Shown here one piece after another: positions 16,496 to 26,000 of a stretch of DNA of 64,000 nt (positions are counted from its first letter, which is position 1; each line of letters starts with the position of its first letter). The position numbers were made by a program, and so were the translations under genes. The stretch covers positions 1-64,000 of the forward strand of contig CASDXV010000011.1 in NCBI GenBank assembly GCA_949285255.1, in the 5' to 3' direction. Below the pieces are notes generated by a model. That model was not told the origin of the DNA. It made no database searches and saw nothing but the letters and a program-made list of their open reading frames with translations. The DNA is from an uncultured bacterium. GTDB lineage: Bacteria; Cyanobacteriota; Vampirovibrionia; Gastranaerophilales; Gastranaerophilaceae.

Positions 16496-17144
16496 CAACC
16501 TGTTTGATTTTGATAAAGATTTTAAACAATCTCAAAAAACTCCTCTTGGGTTTGAGCTTAATATATACACTCATATCTTAGGCACGGATGAAGCAGGCAG
16601 AGGCCCTGCTGCAGGCGGCGTTTGGGCAGCGTGCGTTTGTTTTTTGGACAATGATATTAAAAAAGAGCTTACAAAATTAAACGACTCAAAAAAACTAAGC
16701 GAAAAAACCCGCCTTGAACTTTACCCCATAATCCGTGAGAATTCAGTGTTTTGCGTTAAATCAGTTGATGTTGAAACAATTGAGAAAATAAATATTCTAA
16801 ACTCTTCGCTTTTAGCTATGAAACTGTGTATTGAAGAGGTTTTAGGCAAAATTCAAGCGCAAAGCCCCATTGTACTTGTTGATGGCAACAGAAAAGTAAA
16901 AGACTTAAAAATCCCTCAAAAAAATATTATAAAAGGAGATTCAAAATCCGCCTCAATAGCTGCAGCAAGCATTTTAGCCAAGGTCGAGAGGGATGAATTT
17001 ATGAAAAAAATCTCTATTCAATACCCTTATTATCATTGGGAGAAAAACAAAGGCTATTTAAGCAAAGAGCACATTGAAGCCATTAAAAAATACGGCATTA
17101 CAAAGTACCATAGGAAAAGCTTTTTAAAAAATATTCTTAACTAA
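16461..17144 (+). CDS. rnhB: Ribonuclease HII
   Basis: 227 aa. It cleaves RNA in RNA-DNA hybrids and nicks at misincorporated ribonucleotides. The catalytic start GTDEAGRGPAAG is present (D43, E44), and the central VDGNRK and later KVERDEF supply further active-site acidic residues. The first 38 residues form an unusual extension before the catalytic core. The start lies inside rbgA (35-nt overlap), which implies translational coupling. The stop abuts the convergent flhA stop. Confidence 0.95.
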   Translation: MEKSLLKNPLNNNLFDFDKDFKQSQKTPLGFELNIYTHILGTDEAGRGPAAGGVWAACVCFLDNDIKKELTKLNDSKKLSEKTRLELYPIIRENSVFCVKSVDVETIEKINILNSSLLAMKLCIEEVLGKIQAQSPIVLVDGNRKVKDLKIPQKNIIKGDSKSASIAAASILAKVERDEFMKKISIQYPYYHWEKNKGYLSKEHIEAIKKYGITKYHRKSFLKNILN

Positions 17145-19235
17145 TTACGCATAAGAACTTTCGCCGATTGTATCTATAGCCTCAACCCTTATATCGGTTA
17201 TAAGCTCAGAATAAGATATAACGACAATAGTCGGTATATGACGCTCAAGCATTTGATACAGCGGCAAACGTATTCTTGGCGAGCAGAGGATTACAGGCTG
17301 AGTACCCACTGCCTGATGAGCGCGCATAAGGGTATTTGCGGTTGATTCGATAAGCTCTTGAACCTGCATAGGATTGAGCAAAAACATTGTTCCAAGCTCA
17401 GTTCTCTGACAACTGTCATCAAGGGTTTTTTCCCATTCGCTGGATAGTGTCAGAGCATAGAGAACCTTTTCTTTGTTACAATGAGCAAGACAAATCTGAC
17501 GACCTAATGCCGCACGCAAACGCTCAGATAAGATATCAGGCTCTTTTGAAAATCTCGCATAGTCGCACAAGCGCTCAAATATAAAGATAATGTCTTTAAT
17601 TGATACTTTCTCGCGGATAAGATTTACAAATATCTTTCTTAAATCGCTTGTTGAGATAATCGTAGGTACAAGGTCGTTAACAAGCGTCGGGTCTTGCGAT
17701 TTTACAAGTTCCATAAGTTTTAAGACATCGGTTTTTGTCATAACTTCATCTACGTACTTACGGACACAATCCTGCAAGTGCGTCACTATAACATCAACAG
17801 AGTCAACCGCTGTTATATTATCTCGCTTATCAATAAACTGCGGGTCAAGCCAGTAAGCCTGTGACTGATATGTCGGGTCAACACTTACAATAGCATTTTC
17901 AGGCAATTTTTTGCCCAGAGCCTCCCACTGGTCGGCAATTACCATATATTTACCCGGGTACACCATGCCTGTAGCAACCGTATTTGAGCGAATAGAAATC
18001 AAATACTCGTTATCCGCTATGGCTGATGAGTCCATAATCCTTATGTTTGGTATGATATAGCCCAACTCATCCGTTACCCTTTGCCTTAGTGCGGCAATTT
18101 TTGCCAAAAGTTGTCCGTCTTGGTCAGGGTCAGCTATTATAAGAAGTCCTGAACCCACTTGCAGACTCAATACGTCAACACCCAATCTCTCATACATTTT
18201 ATTCGGGTTAACAAGGTCTTGCATGTTCTGTTTAACCGCATCTAATTGTCCAAGCTGCGCCTGAACATCGGCGTTAACAAGAACAGAAAACCCTGCAAGC
18301 GCTATTATAATCGTAAACATTAAAAACGGCAGCCACGGCAGCCCTGTTACAGGACTTGTAACTGCAATTAAAAGCAAGAATCCGCAAGCAAAAAACAAGC
18401 TCTGCGGTTTAGATAAAATCTGACTTGATAAGTCTATACCCAAAGATGAACCCGTTGCGGTTGAGCGGGTCATAACTATACCCGCTGAAATTGACATCAA
18501 AAGCGATGGTACTTGAGATGCCAAACCGTCACCTATGGTTAAGATAGTGTATTTTGAAACAGCGTCTGCAGCAGGCATATTATTCATCAAAATACCGATA
18601 ATTAAACCGCCTACGATATTTATAACAACAATGATGATACCTGCTATAGTATCACCTTTTACAAACTTCATAGCACCATCCATTGAACCAAACAAGGATG
18701 ATTCTCTCTGCAAATCCTCACGGCGCCTTACCGCCTCTTCAGGTGATATAAGCCCAGCGTTAAAATCCGCGTCAATCGTCATTTGTTTACCTGGCATAGC
18801 GTCCAGTGCAAAACGGGCTGCAACCTCTGCTATACGTTCTGCACCTTTGGTAATTACCATAAACTGTACAACGGTTATGATAAGGAATATAACACCGCCT
18901 ACTACCATGTTTCCGCCCGTTACAAAAGAACCAAACGCATGGATTACTTCCCCTGCGTCCCCTTTTGCCAAAATTAAACGGGTTGAGGCAATGGATAAAA
19001 CCAAACGAAACATTGTACCTATAAGGATAATTGATGGAAACGCCGCAAGTTCAAGAGGTTTTTGTACATAAAGTGAAATCATCAAAAGCACAATACCAAG
19101 GGTAATGTTTAAACTTATGGAAAAGTTTATGACCCAGTTTGGCATCTCAATGAGCAATATCAAAATCAAAACGATTACAAATATTGCAAGAAAAATTTCA
19201 CTTATAGGATTTGATTGTGCGTTTGGTTGTGCCAT
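17145..19235 (-). CDS. flhA: Flagellar export gate protein FlhA
   Basis: 696-aa inner-membrane component of the flagellar type III export gate. The N-terminal half (about 1-320) has the expected run of transmembrane segments. It also has the FHIPEP-type cytoplasmic loop (ARFALDAMPGKQMTIDADFN, then AVRRREDLQRE) that identifies the family. The C-terminal half is the cytoplasmic chaperone/substrate-docking domain. It is the last gene of the flagellar run, 11 bp after fliH. The length is normal. Confidence 0.96.
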   Translation of the reverse strand: MAQPNAQSNPISEIFLAIFVIVLILILLIEMPNWVINFSISLNITLGIVLLMISLYVQKPLELAAFPSIILIGTMFRLVLSIASTRLILAKGDAGEVIHAFGSFVTGGNMVVGGVIFLIITVVQFMVITKGAERIAEVAARFALDAMPGKQMTIDADFNAGLISPEEAVRRREDLQRESSLFGSMDGAMKFVKGDTIAGIIIVVINIVGGLIIGILMNNMPAADAVSKYTILTIGDGLASQVPSLLMSISAGIVMTRSTATGSSLGIDLSSQILSKPQSLFFACGFLLLIAVTSPVTGLPWLPFLMFTIIIALAGFSVLVNADVQAQLGQLDAVKQNMQDLVNPNKMYERLGVDVLSLQVGSGLLIIADPDQDGQLLAKIAALRQRVTDELGYIIPNIRIMDSSAIADNEYLISIRSNTVATGMVYPGKYMVIADQWEALGKKLPENAIVSVDPTYQSQAYWLDPQFIDKRDNITAVDSVDVIVTHLQDCVRKYVDEVMTKTDVLKLMELVKSQDPTLVNDLVPTIISTSDLRKIFVNLIREKVSIKDIIFIFERLCDYARFSKEPDILSERLRAALGRQICLAHCNKEKVLYALTLSSEWEKTLDDSCQRTELGTMFLLNPMQVQELIESTANTLMRAHQAVGTQPVILCSPRIRLPLYQMLERHIPTIVVISYSELITDIRVEAIDTIGESSYA

Positions 19236-19246
19236 CCTTTAGTTTG

Positions 19247-20017
19247 TTATTGACCTCCTTTGTAGATACCAAAGGCATTTTGGATTATCTGCAGCTGCGT
19301 TGAAAAATTCGCATCAACTACACCATTGTTTGAAACCACAACACAGCTGCCCTTTTCAACTGTTTCATCAGCAACGACAACAACTTTAGCGTCAAGTTTG
19401 TTTGACTCTATTACCTCGGGCAAAGATGCTCTTGCAAAGTCAACATCATCAGGTGCAACTTTTATTGTGATTTTCTCATCAGTGCTTGTAAGTTCGCCAA
19501 GCACTTCGTTAATTATATTTTTCAACACATCATCCGATAATTCCACTTCTTTTTTAATGATTTTTTTTGCAACTTCAAGTGAAATCTCAAGTATGTGAGG
19601 CAAAAGTTCATCATAAATTTCATATCTTGAAGATAAAAAGTCCTCAAGTGCAGCCTTCAATTTGTCAATTTCTTTTTGAGCTCCCTCAAGACCGTTTTTG
19701 TAGCCTTCTTTTGCTGCAAGCTCTCTAATAGAGCGCGCCTCTTCCTGAGCACGAGATACAAGGGCTCTTTCATCTATTCTTCTGTAACCCCTTCTTCTGT
19801 CCCCTCGTCTTCTTTCTATTCTTTCCTTAAATTCAATTTCTGAAATATCAATTTTTTCAAATTCTTTTAGGGTGTCTTGTTCGGTTTTTTGTATTTCTTT
19901 TACTTCAACAACGGGGGTTTTCTCAGGCAAAACTTCCCCCACGGGGGCTTCTAAAATCTGCTGCTTTGCAATTTTAGATTGATTATCAGTACTTTTTAAT
20001 CTTTTTTTAATTATCAT
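19247..20017 (-). CDS. fliH: Flagellar assembly protein FliH
   Basis: 256 aa. A charged, partly disordered N-terminus (1-90) leads into a helical stalk (EEARSIRELAAKEGYKNGLEGAQKEI) and a C-terminal domain (about 125-256) of the FliH/YscL type (ISLEVAKKIIKKEVELS; KGSCVVVSNNGVVDANFSTQL). FliH regulates the export ATPase FliI and links it to the C-ring. Its ATG overlaps the stop of the upstream FliG-slot gene by 4 nt. No fliI follows; flhA does. Confidence 0.88.
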   Translation of the reverse strand: MIIKKRLKSTDNQSKIAKQQILEAPVGEVLPEKTPVVEVKEIQKTEQDTLKEFEKIDISEIEFKERIERRRGDRRRGYRRIDERALVSRAQEEARSIRELAAKEGYKNGLEGAQKEIDKLKAALEDFLSSRYEIYDELLPHILEISLEVAKKIIKKEVELSDDVLKNIINEVLGELTSTDEKITIKVAPDDVDFARASLPEVIESNKLDAKVVVVADETVEKGSCVVVSNNGVVDANFSTQLQIIQNAFGIYKGGQ

Positions 20018-20958
20018 AGGGTCTTTTCTTCCAGATACTTACAGATGACATTTGCAACCCTTAGAGGTATTGTTGTGTCGGACTGCGCTCCCAAAAGTAC
20101 AAACTCGCGTATTTGAGGACGCTCATCTTTAATGATATTAGAAATTTCCTCTTTGTCCGAATTTTTTACAATTTTACATATTTTGCGCTGTATTCTTTCA
20201 ATCGACATACTCTGAGGCTCCGGTAGTGCCTGTTTTATTTCACTCAGACACCTTTGTGTAATCTTTGTATCTATTTTTGTTTCTAAATCCTGCATAGACA
20301 GATACTGCAGCAGTACTTCTCTTTCAGGCTGATTGAATTTAGATAAAATATTTTTAATCTTACTTTCGGGAAAATTCCTTATAAGCAGGGCTAAAGAGGC
20401 AAGTTTTAGGATTTTATTATCACTCATATCAGCGCCTATTGCCTCTTCCTGAGCTTGAGATTGAGCCATAGCATCAATGTTTGACTGGCTTAGAGCATTT
20501 TGCTCTGCTTTTTCGTCAAGCACGCCTTTTTTCTTTAAATCATCAAGAGCCTGTTTAAAGCACACATTAACATGGTGCTCTACAAGAGGAATAATCTGCT
20601 CTTGGGGCATTCTTTTTAAAACCGCTTGCTTTGCTATTTCAAAAACGGTAAAAGCAACCCTTTGCAAAATCCCTTCTCTTAATGTAGGGTCAATTTTTGA
20701 ACGTATAAGGTCAATTGACTTATGAAAAGACCACTCTCCGATAAATTGAGTAATTAAAGACGCCTGAGCCGCATCAAGGCTTATGGTTTCATCTTTTACA
20801 AGGGCATCACCCGATAAAAAACAAAACTTATAAACTATATCGACTACAAACTTCTTATCTTCCGCGCCAATATCCTCGGGTACAACCTGTCCTGCCTGCC
20901 CCGCGAGGTTTTTTGCAAATGCCTTATGGTCAAATCCTTCTATTTTACGTTCCGCCAT
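20014..20958 (-). CDS. Protein in the fliG position; FliG-like at most
   Basis: 314 aa, all-helical, no signal peptide or membrane segment. It lies exactly where fliG sits in standard fliE-fliF-fliG-fliH operons, coupled to fliH by a 4-nt overlap. Family signals are weak. Short stretches such as LALLIRNFPESKIKNILSKF and ERPQIREFVLLG recall the armadillo-type helices and EHPQ region of FliG, but the charged C-terminal torque helix is not recognisable. It may be a very divergent C-ring rotor protein or an unrelated adaptor. FliF next door keeps a C-terminal acidic helix of the kind that binds FliG, which favours a FliG role (inference). Confidence 0.75.
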   Translation of the reverse strand: MAERKIEGFDHKAFAKNLAGQAGQVVPEDIGAEDKKFVVDIVYKFCFLSGDALVKDETISLDAAQASLITQFIGEWSFHKSIDLIRSKIDPTLREGILQRVAFTVFEIAKQAVLKRMPQEQIIPLVEHHVNVCFKQALDDLKKKGVLDEKAEQNALSQSNIDAMAQSQAQEEAIGADMSDNKILKLASLALLIRNFPESKIKNILSKFNQPEREVLLQYLSMQDLETKIDTKITQRCLSEIKQALPEPQSMSIERIQRKICKIVKNSDKEEISNIIKDERPQIREFVLLGAQSDTTIPLRVANVICKYLEEKTL

Positions 20959-20983
20959 CTCTCCCCTTATTGTATATCAGGAT

Positions 20984-22687
20984 TTAATTACTTTCTATCC
21001 AATTTTTTAATTTTTCTGCCGCTTCATTTTCATCAAGCTCACCAAAATCCATACTGAGCTCATCCAGCGTATCTTTTATATCACTATTGCTGACAGCCTC
21101 AGGTGCTGCCTGAGGTGCAGCGGCACTTTGTGCTTGAGCTTGAGCAATTGCAGCGGCGTGAAGATTTTGCTGCTCTATAAGATTTTGGGCCATCTGAGCT
21201 TGTTTTTGTATAAGCTCTGCCGCTTTTAAGTTTACATCGTTTAATTGTTTTTCTTGTTCTTGAGCTTTTTTCCTTAAAAGTGCAAGCTCTTCTTCCTGTC
21301 TTTGGGCTTCTTTTTTAACTTTTTGCATAATATGCCTTAAACCAAAACCAAGACCGCACAACAAAAGCGCTCCAACTACCCACCAAGGATTGCCAGATTC
21401 CTCGGGTTTTGGAAGATTTGGCCCTTGGTCAGGAGCAAGTATGGGGCTGTTTGATTCAACAAAAGCTATAGAAACATTTTCAGGGTCTACTTTAGGGCTT
21501 GCAGCGTGTGCTATAAGCTCTTTTAGCTCGGTTATTGTCATGCTCATAGGAATTGATGACTCTTCAAGCGACACGGCAATTGATATTTCTTCAATTACTC
21601 CTGCTTTCATATATTCGTTAACCTGAGTTTTTGTAACCCCGTATTGAGTTTCTTGCGCTTGGCGGACATATTTTCTGTCTTGAGAAGAATTAGAGCCGCT
21701 GTTTGGAACGCCAAAAGGCAGATATGTACTTACAGCATTTGTTGCAGAGTTAATATCCGTTGTATTATCGCCCAATTTTTCCGTAAAGTTTTGCTCATTT
21801 ACCGAGGTTTTTCTTGTCGGGTCGTAGATTATGCTTGTTTTTTCAACAGGAGCTTGAGTTAAAAATGTTGAAACGGTAACTACGTAGTTGCCTTTACCCA
21901 CAAGCCTGTCTAACTGCGAGGCAACTTTTGATTGCATGTATTTGTCGTTTTCTTCAATTTTTGATAAAGCATCATCGGATGCGCCGATTATACTGTTGTA
22001 TACCGTTCCGTTAGTATCGGTTATAGAAATATTATTGGGTTCAAGTCCTTGAACAGCACCCAAAAGCAAGTTTGTAATAGCTTTTATTTTCATATTATCA
22101 AGGCGCTCGCCTGATGGCACGGTAACTTGAACAGTTGCCGTAATTGGTTTTTGTTGAGATGCAAAAAATGTCTGCTCGGGAATTGAAATAAATACCTGTG
22201 CGTTTTCAATCGGAGGAATTTTCCTTATAAGACGGGCAAGTTCACCGTTAATTGCACGCACAAGACGAATTTTTTTATCATCTTTCGTAGATGTAAAATC
22301 GCCCTTATCAAAAATCTCTAAACCTATGTGCTCATCAATTAAGCCTGATTTAACTATTGCAAGAAGAGCTCTGTCACGCTGTGACATAGTGTATTCTTGA
22401 AGAAAAACGGTGGACTTTGTACCGTCGACTTTTCTTTGGGCGTGAATACCCTCACGAGCAAGCAGCGCCTGAACTTCAAGTGCTTGACCGATGTTATCCG
22501 TTGTAAATAAGTCCAGAGGCTCTTTTATAACCTTTTCTTTTACAACCTCGGCTGATGTACCTGTTTTATTATTTGATGAGGAAATAACTGCCGTTAAAGT
22601 TATGGAAAACAAAAGTACGACTATCACGATTCCCGCGATAATCCCGTAAAAAAGAGGCTTATTTTCCAGTATTTTTTTGAAGTCCAT
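20984..22687 (-). CDS. fliF: Flagellar MS-ring protein FliF
   Basis: 567 aa, normal length. Two transmembrane segments flank a large periplasmic region: TM1 at about 13-33 (FYGIIAGIVIVVLLFS) and TM2 at about 432-452 (WWVVGALLLCGLGFGL). The ring-building motifs include ALLAREGIHAQRK, RAINGELARLIRKI and AQVFISIPEQ. A Gln/Ala-rich coiled region and a C-terminal acidic helix (DELSMDFGELDENEAAEKL) follow; this end binds FliG in known flagella. It is 66 bp downstream of fliE, in the same run. Confidence 0.95.
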   Translation of the reverse strand: MDFKKILENKPLFYGIIAGIVIVVLLFSITLTAVISSSNNKTGTSAEVVKEKVIKEPLDLFTTDNIGQALEVQALLAREGIHAQRKVDGTKSTVFLQEYTMSQRDRALLAIVKSGLIDEHIGLEIFDKGDFTSTKDDKKIRLVRAINGELARLIRKIPPIENAQVFISIPEQTFFASQQKPITATVQVTVPSGERLDNMKIKAITNLLLGAVQGLEPNNISITDTNGTVYNSIIGASDDALSKIEENDKYMQSKVASQLDRLVGKGNYVVTVSTFLTQAPVEKTSIIYDPTRKTSVNEQNFTEKLGDNTTDINSATNAVSTYLPFGVPNSGSNSSQDRKYVRQAQETQYGVTKTQVNEYMKAGVIEEISIAVSLEESSIPMSMTITELKELIAHAASPKVDPENVSIAFVESNSPILAPDQGPNLPKPEESGNPWWVVGALLLCGLGFGLRHIMQKVKKEAQRQEEELALLRKKAQEQEKQLNDVNLKAAELIQKQAQMAQNLIEQQNLHAAAIAQAQAQSAAAPQAAPEAVSNSDIKDTLDELSMDFGELDENEAAEKLKNWIESN

Positions 22688-22752
22688 AGCTTATACAACA
22701 GGTGATAGTACTACACAATTAATTATACTATTAATTTTCTTAATAGTTAAGG

Positions 22753-23085
22753 CTATATCTGAATTTGCATGATTTTTTCATACGTTTGTACGACTTTTCC
22801 GACAACCGTTGTTGCAATGTTTACGTTAATTTCAGATTTTGCAACTGCAGCCATAACATCATGCACGTCGGCTTTACCTAACATAGCATCTTGCGTCAAC
22901 TGCTCGGGAGCGTTAACACTTTGGTTTAACTGCTCGACAAGTCCTGTTAAAACTCCGTTAAAATCAGTTGTTTCGGGTTTTTCAATGTCATCAAGACGCG
23001 CAGATTTGATGCTGCCGGGGGCATCGAGTTTTGAAAACTCCATTCTTTCAAATAAATTTATTTTAGGTGCAACTCCGTTATTCAT
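22753..23085 (-). CDS. fliE: Flagellar hook-basal body protein FliE
   Basis: 110 aa. The conserved C-terminal FliE pattern is seen: DVHDVMAAVAKSEINVNIATTV then VQTYEKIMQIQI. FliE connects the MS-ring to the proximal rod. An AAGG Shine-Dalgarno precedes ATG. Unusually, no flgB-flgC pair precedes it; the gene upstream is a lytic transglycosylase, 13 bp away. Confidence 0.93.
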   Translation of the reverse strand: MNNGVAPKINLFERMEFSKLDAPGSIKSARLDDIEKPETTDFNGVLTGLVEQLNQSVNAPEQLTQDAMLGKADVHDVMAAVAKSEINVNIATTVVGKVVQTYEKIMQIQI

Positions 23086-23098
23086 ATTTTTCCCTTTT

Positions 23099-23722
23099 TT
23101 ATAAATACTGACTTAAAATTGAGCGAACATAGTTTTGCGTTTCTTTGTAAGGGGGAACACCTCCGTATTTTTTAACGGCGTTTGGGCCAGCGTTATAGGC
23201 AGCAAGGGCAAGGATTGTATTGCCGTTAAACCTATCGAGCATAGATTTTAAGTATTTAACACCGCCTTCAACATTTTGAACAGGGTCAAGAGGATTTTTT
23301 ACGCCAAGACCTGCTGCAGTTGATGGCATTAACTGCATAAGCCCTAAAGCCCCTGCGTGAGATTTAGCGTTAGGGTTAAAGCCGGATTCTTGCTTAACTA
23401 AAGCCCTTACAAGCTTTTCATCTATACCATACTTTTGAGCGGTTCTATCTATTAAGCTTAATATCTCGTCTTTAGTGTATTTAACTTTTCTTGAAAGTGA
23501 CCCGAAAGGAATTTCAGGCGGTTTATCGACCTTAAAAACCGTTCCGGATTCTTCTTTTGTAACCTTTAGAACCTCGTCAAAAGGTTTTATTGCAGGGTTC
23601 TCTTTATTATCAACAGGGGTCGGATAGAGTGCTTCAATATATGAATTAAGCTGCTGTGCGCGCATTTTTGCTTGCGCTTCACCGCTTGAATTTATATAAG
23701 ATTGAATTTTCGGATTAAACAT
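23099..23722 (-). CDS. Lytic transglycosylase (SLT domain), flagellar-locus type
   Basis: 207 aa from the chosen ATG at 23722, which has a strong GGGGGGTGAT Shine-Dalgarno; an in-frame start at 23761 would add 13 residues and lacks one. The C-terminal half is an SLT/goose-lysozyme-like fold: catalytic Glu in [10 protein letters not shown], then [14 protein letters not shown] and ALAAYNAGP. Such enzymes cleave peptidoglycan strands, and linked to fliE this one probably opens the wall for the flagellar rod. No classical signal peptide is evident, so export through the flagellar gate, as for FlgJ-type enzymes, is possible (inference). Confidence 0.9.
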   Translation of the reverse strand: MFNPKIQSYINSSGEAQAKMRAQQLNSYIEALYPTPVDNKENPAIKPFDEVLKVTKEESGTVFKVDKPPEIPFGSLSRKVKYTKDEILSLIDRTAQKYGIDEKLVRALVKQESGFNPNAKSHAGALGLMQLMPSTAAGLGVKNPLDPVQNVEGGVKYLKSMLDRFNGNTILALAAYNAGPNAVKKYGGVPPYKETQNYVRSILSQYL

Positions 23723-23842
23723 TGTGTGAAAAATCACCCCCCTGATGAGGTATTCGGACACTATACCTTACTACTTCAATTAAACATTGAAATTAATGGG
23801 ATTTTTCATACAAATTAATGATTTTTTTTAAAAAGTCATGAT

Positions 23843-25348
23843 TTAATCCGGATTATGATTATATGCCCAGGCAAATTTTTCCGCAACTTGATTTCTGTAA
23901 CTGCGCTCAACCGCACCGTTTGCAAAAAGGTTATCATAGTGGCTCTTTGGTTTACCGTCAGTTGAGAAATTTCTGTTTTCAAGCATCAGATTATGTGTAT
24001 TTGTTCCGTAATTTAGCGGGAATAAATCGTGCATTTGCATAAACGAGGGGAGTTTTTCTGCAGCATTATCATAGCCAAAAAGCGAAGAATTGATTTTGTT
24101 CATTCTATCACTGTAGCAGATAAGCCCCTCATCATTATCATCAGATACTACAGGCCCCCAAGCAAAATCATTACACCAAGCTTGAGAGTGAGCAGAGTTT
24201 TTAACCGCATCCACGCTATCACAGTACATTTGGCTTGCTCCGGCGTTTACGCCCATATTTTTGTAGCGAAGAGAATCCCCCTCAGCTTTTTCACCTGAAA
24301 AACTCAAGTCAGTTCTTCCCGTGCGTTCTCTTATTTCAGCTAAAATATATGCCATCTGGTCATAACTTGGTACAGCACCAACTCCTGCGTAGTGTCCCCA
24401 GTCATAGCCGCCTACATGTTTTAGAGAATCAAAGAAAATACCATCAAAGCCAAGTTCTATACCTTTGCAGCAAGCAACAATAAATGCTTCAACATGCTCA
24501 GGGTTGTTCCATCTGAATTGTCCTGAGTCACCGAGTTTTAATTGGTCTTCTGATATTAACATACGAAAAGAAGTCTTAAAACCGCGAAGATGGGCAAGGT
24601 CATTAAATGCTTTTATTTGTTCTTCAGGAGTAAACATTTTCTTGCCAATATTGACCCAGCCAATGTTATCTGAGGCGCGCTCAAATTCAAGTTTGATACC
24701 ATAGAGGGAGTTTTCTCCGTTATTATTCCAACCATCTCCCCAGATGTTGGGATAAAGCTGTGATACCAAAATACAATTTGCCCACTTGTCATGTGAGGGC
24801 GGTATAGCGGGGAGCATTTTGATTGCGCCTAAAATTGAACTGTTTGTACGGTCATTGTGCATCTCGCCTAATGCACGGTTATTTATTTCTATATAGTTTG
24901 CATGTCTGCCCCAGTTGTCCCCATAGTTTGGAGTTTTAATGTCTGAGGGGATTTTATCGGGAACATTTTCGCCATATTGAAGAGTCATTATGGAATTTAT
25001 TGCATCTTTTAAATCTCTGTTTAAAAGTTCTTTTGGCTCAACCCCTGCTATCCATCTTTTTTCAGGATGATTAACACCATAAAATGTATTATGAAGAGTC
25101 CAGCCGTCGGCTTTTATTTTAGAGTTTTTTGAAGCTTGTGCATAGAGCTCTTGAGCAGGAGTCAGAGGTGTTTGTTTTTTTCTTCTGGCAGTAAAATTAA
25201 TTTTAGCACCGTAAATGTTACCCAGAGGAAGTTGAGTGTATGCCAAGTTGTTGTTGTAAATTTTTGGCGCAGTTACAGACTTTTGAGAGCCAAAGTTTAA
25301 ACTCCTTTGATTATTTAAAGCTGATACACTTGAAATTTTTCCAATCAT
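23843..25348 (-). CDS. GH13-like (alpha-amylase superfamily) protein with NFGS tag
   Basis: 501 aa. There is no signal peptide; the N-terminus carries SLNFGSQ (17-23) and KINFTARR (49-56). The centre looks like a TIM barrel of the alpha-amylase clan: GFDGIFFDSLKHVGG (301-314) fits strand 4 with candidate nucleophile D307. SFSGEKAEGD (349-358) fits strand 5 with acid/base E353. A late MQMHD may be the strand 7 His-Asp. The motifs are divergent, so activity on an alpha-glucan is plausible, not certain. It has a good AAAGGAG site 7 nt before ATG. It is monocistronic between the flagellar run and coaD. Confidence 0.72.
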   Translation of the reverse strand: MIGKISSVSALNNQRSLNFGSQKSVTAPKIYNNNLAYTQLPLGNIYGAKINFTARRKKQTPLTPAQELYAQASKNSKIKADGWTLHNTFYGVNHPEKRWIAGVEPKELLNRDLKDAINSIMTLQYGENVPDKIPSDIKTPNYGDNWGRHANYIEINNRALGEMHNDRTNSSILGAIKMLPAIPPSHDKWANCILVSQLYPNIWGDGWNNNGENSLYGIKLEFERASDNIGWVNIGKKMFTPEEQIKAFNDLAHLRGFKTSFRMLISEDQLKLGDSGQFRWNNPEHVEAFIVACCKGIELGFDGIFFDSLKHVGGYDWGHYAGVGAVPSYDQMAYILAEIRERTGRTDLSFSGEKAEGDSLRYKNMGVNAGASQMYCDSVDAVKNSAHSQAWCNDFAWGPVVSDDNDEGLICYSDRMNKINSSLFGYDNAAEKLPSFMQMHDLFPLNYGTNTHNLMLENRNFSTDGKPKSHYDNLFANGAVERSYRNQVAEKFAWAYNHNPD

Positions 25349-25456
25349 AAATAACTCCTTTAGGCTATTTTATAAAGTCCGTAAAGCTTAAAAATTGACA
25401 TTATGAGAGAAATGTAACAAAAAATTTACAAAGTCTTTAAGCTTAGAAAATAGCAT

Positions 25457-25484
25457 TTGAACATAAAAATTTTTAAAATATAAT
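25457..25484 (+). promoter_or_regulatory. Promoter directly before coaD
   Basis: TTGAAC (25457-25462), a 16-bp spacer, then a perfect TATAAT (25479-25484) ending 6 nt before the GTG start. The coaD start has no Shine-Dalgarno, so a leaderless mRNA is predicted. Confidence 0.5.
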
Positions 25485-25490
25485 ATCCAT

Positions 25491-25994
25491 GTGAGAAATA
25501 AATCGCAAAACCAAAGAACTGCAATTTACCCCGGAAGTTTTGACCCCATTACAAAAGGTCACTTAGATGTTTTAGAGAGAGCATCTAAAATGTTTGACAG
25601 GGTGATAATTGCCGTGCTTAAAAACTCTTCCAAAAAATCCTTTCTGCCTGTAAGCGATAGGGTTCAGCTTATTAAAGACAGTATTGAGGGGCTTGATAAT
25701 GTTGAAGTTGACAGTTTTGAAGGATTAACAATTGAATACGCTCAATCTAAAGGAGCACATTTTTTGATAAGAGGTTTAAGAGCAGTAAGCGACTTTGAAT
25801 ATGAACTGCAATTATGCCAGACAAATTCAGCAATAGCGCCTGATATTGATACGGTATTTTTGACAACAAAACCAAAATACAACTTCATTTCATCAAGTAT
25901 TGTGAAAGAATTATCAGATTTTGGTACAGATGTATCAAAATTTGTACCAAAAAGTGTGGTAGAATATTTACAAAAGCAAAAGAAAGGTAATTAA
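25491..25994 (+). CDS. coaD: Phosphopantetheine adenylyltransferase
   Basis: 167 aa. It transfers AMP from ATP to 4'-phosphopantetheine in coenzyme A synthesis. The nucleotidyltransferase signature GSFDPITKGHLD (18-29, TxGH motif) and the C-terminal ISSSIVKEL ATP-binding motif are present, and the length is normal. The start is GTG; an ATG 2 nt upstream is out of frame and is followed at once by a stop. It is followed 6 bp later by the coiled-coil gene, a pairing I associate with the cyanobacterial lineage. Confidence 0.96.
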   Translation: MRNKSQNQRTAIYPGSFDPITKGHLDVLERASKMFDRVIIAVLKNSSKKSFLPVSDRVQLIKDSIEGLDNVEVDSFEGLTIEYAQSKGAHFLIRGLRAVSDFEYELQLCQTNSAIAPDIDTVFLTTKPKYNFISSSIVKELSDFGTDVSKFVPKSVVEYLQKQKKGN

Positions 25995-26000
25995 CATAAA

